Source: Streptomyces lilacinus (GTDB taxonomy: Bacteria; Actinomycetota; Actinomycetes; Streptomycetales; Streptomycetaceae). Taken from it: DNA of 6,865 bases. This document shows, one piece after another, positions 5,262 to 6,865 of the stretch; position 1 is the first letter of the stretch; each line of letters begins with the position of its first letter. Location of the stretch: positions 1 through 6,865 of the forward strand of contig JNXU01001787.1 in assembly GCA_000715685.1 (NCBI GenBank), in the 5' to 3' direction. The translations under genes and the position numbers were made by a program. The notes below the pieces were generated by a model, which did no database searches, was not told the DNA's origin, and saw only the letters and a list, made by a program, of their open reading frames with translations.

Positions 5262-6374
5262 GTGAGGGCACCGAGTGCGGGGCGCGCCGGCCGGAGGCGG
5301 TGGTGCCTGCGCCATCTGCGGCTGCTGCCCGTCCTGCTGCTCGCCGGAGGGGCCGCCCTGGACTACAATACCTCGCCGCATTTCAGCGCCGAGGCCTTCT
5401 ATACGGCCGCGCCGATGACGGCCGCCGCGCTGCTGTCGCTGCGCGCGACGGTGCTGGCGGGTCTCGGTGCCTGTGGCGCCGACGCCGCGCTGCTCGTCCA
5501 CTTCGGGTTCATCGGGGATCCCGGTGGGCGGAGCGAGCTGGCGGCGGTGGCGACCGTCTCGGCCTTCGCCGTGGTCGTCAATCGCCTCATGTATTACAGC
5601 GAGGTGCGGCTGCAGTCCGCGCGTGACGTCGCCCTCGCCGTGCAGCGGGCCGTGCTGCCGCGGCCGCCGGCCTCGATCGGGCCCCTGCGGATCGCCGTGC
5701 GGTACCAGTCGGCCGTCAAGGACGCGCAGATCGGTGGCGACCTGTACGGCGTGCAGGACACTCCCTACGGTGTGCGCTGCCTGGTCGGCGACGTCCGGGG
5801 CAAGGGCATGGAGGCGGTCAAGGCGGTGGACGTGACGCTGGGGGTGTTCCGGGAGGCCGCCGAGGAGGAACCCACCCTCGTACGGATCGCGGCCAGGCTG
5901 GATCGGGCGCTGCTGCGGGAAGCGCGGCGGCGGGACGGGCTCGAGCGGACCGAGGGGTTCGTCACGAGCGTGCTCGCCGAGATCCCCCACTCCGGCGACG
6001 AGGTGCGGCTGCTCAACCACGGCCACCCGGCGCCCCTGCTGCTGCACGGCGGCCGGGTGCGCGGCGTGGAGCCGTCCGAGCCGGCGCTCCCGCTGGCGCT
6101 GGCGGAGCTCTGCCTCGGCGAGGGCCGGACCGACACGGTGCCGTTCCCGCCGGGGGCGACGCTCCTGCTGTACACCGACGGCCTCACCGAGGCCCGCGAC
6201 CGCGCCGGCGTCTTCTACGACCCCGCCGCCCGGCTGACCGGGCACGACTTCTCCGGGCCGGACGAGCTGCTCGACGCCCTCCTCGCCGATGTGGGCCACC
6301 ACACCGGCGGTCGCATCACCGACGACATGGCGCTGCTCGCCGTCACCCGGGGCGGTGGCGGCGAGAGCACCTGA
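5262..6374 (+). CDS. membrane-anchored PP2C/SpoIIE-type protein serine/threonine phosphatase
   Basis: A 370-residue protein that should remove phosphate from serine/threonine of a partner protein, in Streptomyces commonly an anti-sigma-factor antagonist. After an arginine-rich start, hydrophobic segments at about 19-35, 48-84 (probably a helical hairpin) and 93-112 anchor it in the membrane. There is no PAS, GAF or HAMP sensor between them and the catalytic part. The phosphatase domain spans about 122-366: VQRAVLPRPP, then GGDLYG (metal ligand D160), GDVRGKGMEAV (D177), LLNHGHPAPLLL, YTDGLTEAR (D306) and ITDDMALLAV (D354, D355). All PP2C metal ligands appear intact, so it should be active. 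The GTG at 5262 has GGAG (5251-5254) at 7 bases. No sigma, anti-sigma or antagonist gene lies in the window, so the substrate is encoded elsewhere. A strong hairpin follows the gene. Confidence 0.9.
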   Translation: MRAPSAGRAGRRRWCLRHLRLLPVLLLAGGAALDYNTSPHFSAEAFYTAAPMTAAALLSLRATVLAGLGACGADAALLVHFGFIGDPGGRSELAAVATVSAFAVVVNRLMYYSEVRLQSARDVALAVQRAVLPRPPASIGPLRIAVRYQSAVKDAQIGGDLYGVQDTPYGVRCLVGDVRGKGMEAVKAVDVTLGVFREAAEEEPTLVRIAARLDRALLREARRRDGLERTEGFVTSVLAEIPHSGDEVRLLNHGHPAPLLLHGGRVRGVEPSEPALPLALAELCLGEGRTDTVPFPPGATLLLYTDGLTEARDRAGVFYDPAARLTGHDFSGPDELLDALLADVGHHTGGRITDDMALLAVTRGGGGEST

Positions 6375-6407
6375 CGGGGGGGTCGGACCGTCCCCTGGTC
6401 TGGTCCT

Positions 6408-6450
6408 GGGGCTCGGATGCCCCGAAGAGACCTGGTTCGTCTCCGGGGGC
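6408..6450 (+). terminator. hairpin terminator after the phosphatase gene, with an alternative upstream pairing
   Basis: CCCCG (6420-6424) and GAGAC (6427-6431) pair with GTCTC (6439-6443) and CGGGG (6444-6448), a 10-bp stem with a 2-base AA bulge and a 7-base loop. It lies about 45 bases after the stop codon and has no T-run. The same left arm, GCCCC (6419-6423), can instead pair with GGGGC (6408-6412) around a 6-base loop, so the two hairpins exclude each other. Termination is the simplest reading; a conditional switch is possible. Confidence 0.5.
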
Positions 6451-6500
6451 GTCGGGCACCTGGCGGTTTCGAGGAGCGACGAAGGGGCTGGGGTGTCCCG

Positions 6501-6570
6501 TCGGATCCGAGGAGACTCGCTGTCGTGCTCACCGCTGCGACGCGGCGGGCGTTCGTCGGTTCCGGATCCG
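6501..6570. repeat. two CGGATCCG palindromes upstream of the last gene
   Basis: CGGATCCG occurs at 6502-6509 (within the 10-bp palindrome TCGGATCCGA) and at 6563-6570, starts 61 bp apart, in the 220-base gap before the last secreted-protein gene. The second ends 24 bases before the ATG. They may bind a dimeric regulator or be chance; no other sign of a promoter is clear in this gap. Confidence 0.3.
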
Positions 6571-6594
6571 TGATCGGTGAGGGGGAAATCCCGC

Positions 6595-6865
6595 ATGGCA
6601 CTGCACGAGACATTCAGGAAGAGGACGGTGCGCCGGGTGGCGGCGCTGGCGGTCGCGGCCGCCACGGTGAGCGTCATGGCGGTCGGCACGGCCGACGCCA
6701 AGCCCGCCGACGGCCCGTGGGCAGGGTGCCCGTACGGCGCGGTCTGCATCTACCCGCAGAACCAGAACCCGGCCGTCAGCCCCTCGCACGTCTTCTGGAG
6801 CTACGGGGCCCACAACCTCAGCAACCAGTACGGGTGGCACTGGGTCCTCAACAACCAGTACGGCG
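6595..6865 (+). CDS. secreted cysteine-containing protein, partial at window end (I36 peptidase-inhibitor-like)
   Basis: An open frame of 90 codons runs off the right edge without a stop, so the C-terminus is missing. The ATG at 6595 has GAGGGGG (6579-6585) 9 bases upstream. Residues 1-35 are a signal peptide: a basic start (RKRTVRR), an alanine/valine core (VAALAVAAATVSVMAVG) and probable cleavage after ADA (35). The mature part opens with PWAGCPYGAVCIYPQNQN (C45, C51), then SHVFWSYGAHNLSNQYG and WHWVLNNQYG, where NQYG is repeated. A CPxGxxCxY pair followed by aromatic/Asn-rich strands is what I recall for small Streptomyces proteins annotated as peptidase inhibitor family I36 or hypothetical. 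That link is from memory, so inhibitor function is tentative. Its own promoter is likely, since a hairpin precedes it. Confidence 0.8.
   Translation, partial: MALHETFRKRTVRRVAALAVAAATVSVMAVGTADAKPADGPWAGCPYGAVCIYPQNQNPAVSPSHVFWSYGAHNLSNQYGWHWVLNNQYG

Noticed and set aside
5106..6749. 547-codon open frame on the minus strand
   Set aside because: It lies antisense to the phosphatase gene with its conserved PP2C motifs and has low-complexity Pro/Arg/Gly composition; long antisense frames are normal in high-GC DNA.
6524..6865. GTG-initiated open frame starting before the last gene in another frame
   Set aside because: It becomes Gly/Arg/His-rich and overlaps the secreted-protein gene, which has a clear signal peptide and better ribosome binding site.

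Overview
The window is high-GC DNA with the codon bias, GTG starts and purine-rich ribosome binding sites of an actinomycete. The gene repertoire (two AraC-type regulators, small secreted proteins, a SpoIIE/PP2C phosphatase, an RNase HI with an extra C-terminal finger) fits Streptomyces or a close relative. No tRNA, rRNA, CRISPR array, transposase or phage gene is visible. No TTA (bldA-dependent) codon was noticed in the called genes.

Layout. (1) 2-748, minus: a cupin-type AraC regulator resembling NimR, divergent from (2) 880-2025, plus: a MalY/PatB-type PLP C-S lyase or aminotransferase. (3) 2115-2771, plus: a small class I SAM methyltransferase about 90 bp downstream. It overlaps tail-to-tail by 48 bp with (4) 2724-3440, minus: a second, unrelated-looking AraC regulator. 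(5) 3715-4302, plus: a secreted protein of unknown function, separated from regulator 4 by a 274-bp divergent region rich in repeats and dyads. (6) 4353-5057, plus: an RNase HI with all catalytic residues and a C-terminal CxC...HxxC finger. (7) 5262-6374, plus: a membrane-anchored PP2C/SpoIIE-type phosphatase, flanked by hairpin-rich gaps. (8) 6595 to the window end, plus: a secreted cysteine-containing protein resembling the I36 peptidase-inhibitor group, cut off by the window edge.

How the parts may work together. The two divergent pairs (regulator 1 with the lyase, regulator 2 with the secreted protein) are the usual arrangement for a local AraC regulator and its target, but regulation is inferred from geometry only. 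The other genes look like independent chromosomal units rather than one pathway. I do not see convincing evidence of a new multi-gene system. The most distinctive items are the RNase HI-finger fusion, the duplicated CACCCGTACG...GGTGGACG element between genes 4 and 5, the nested inverted repeat after the RNase gene, and the competing hairpins after the phosphatase gene. No gene-free stretch exceeds 300 bases.
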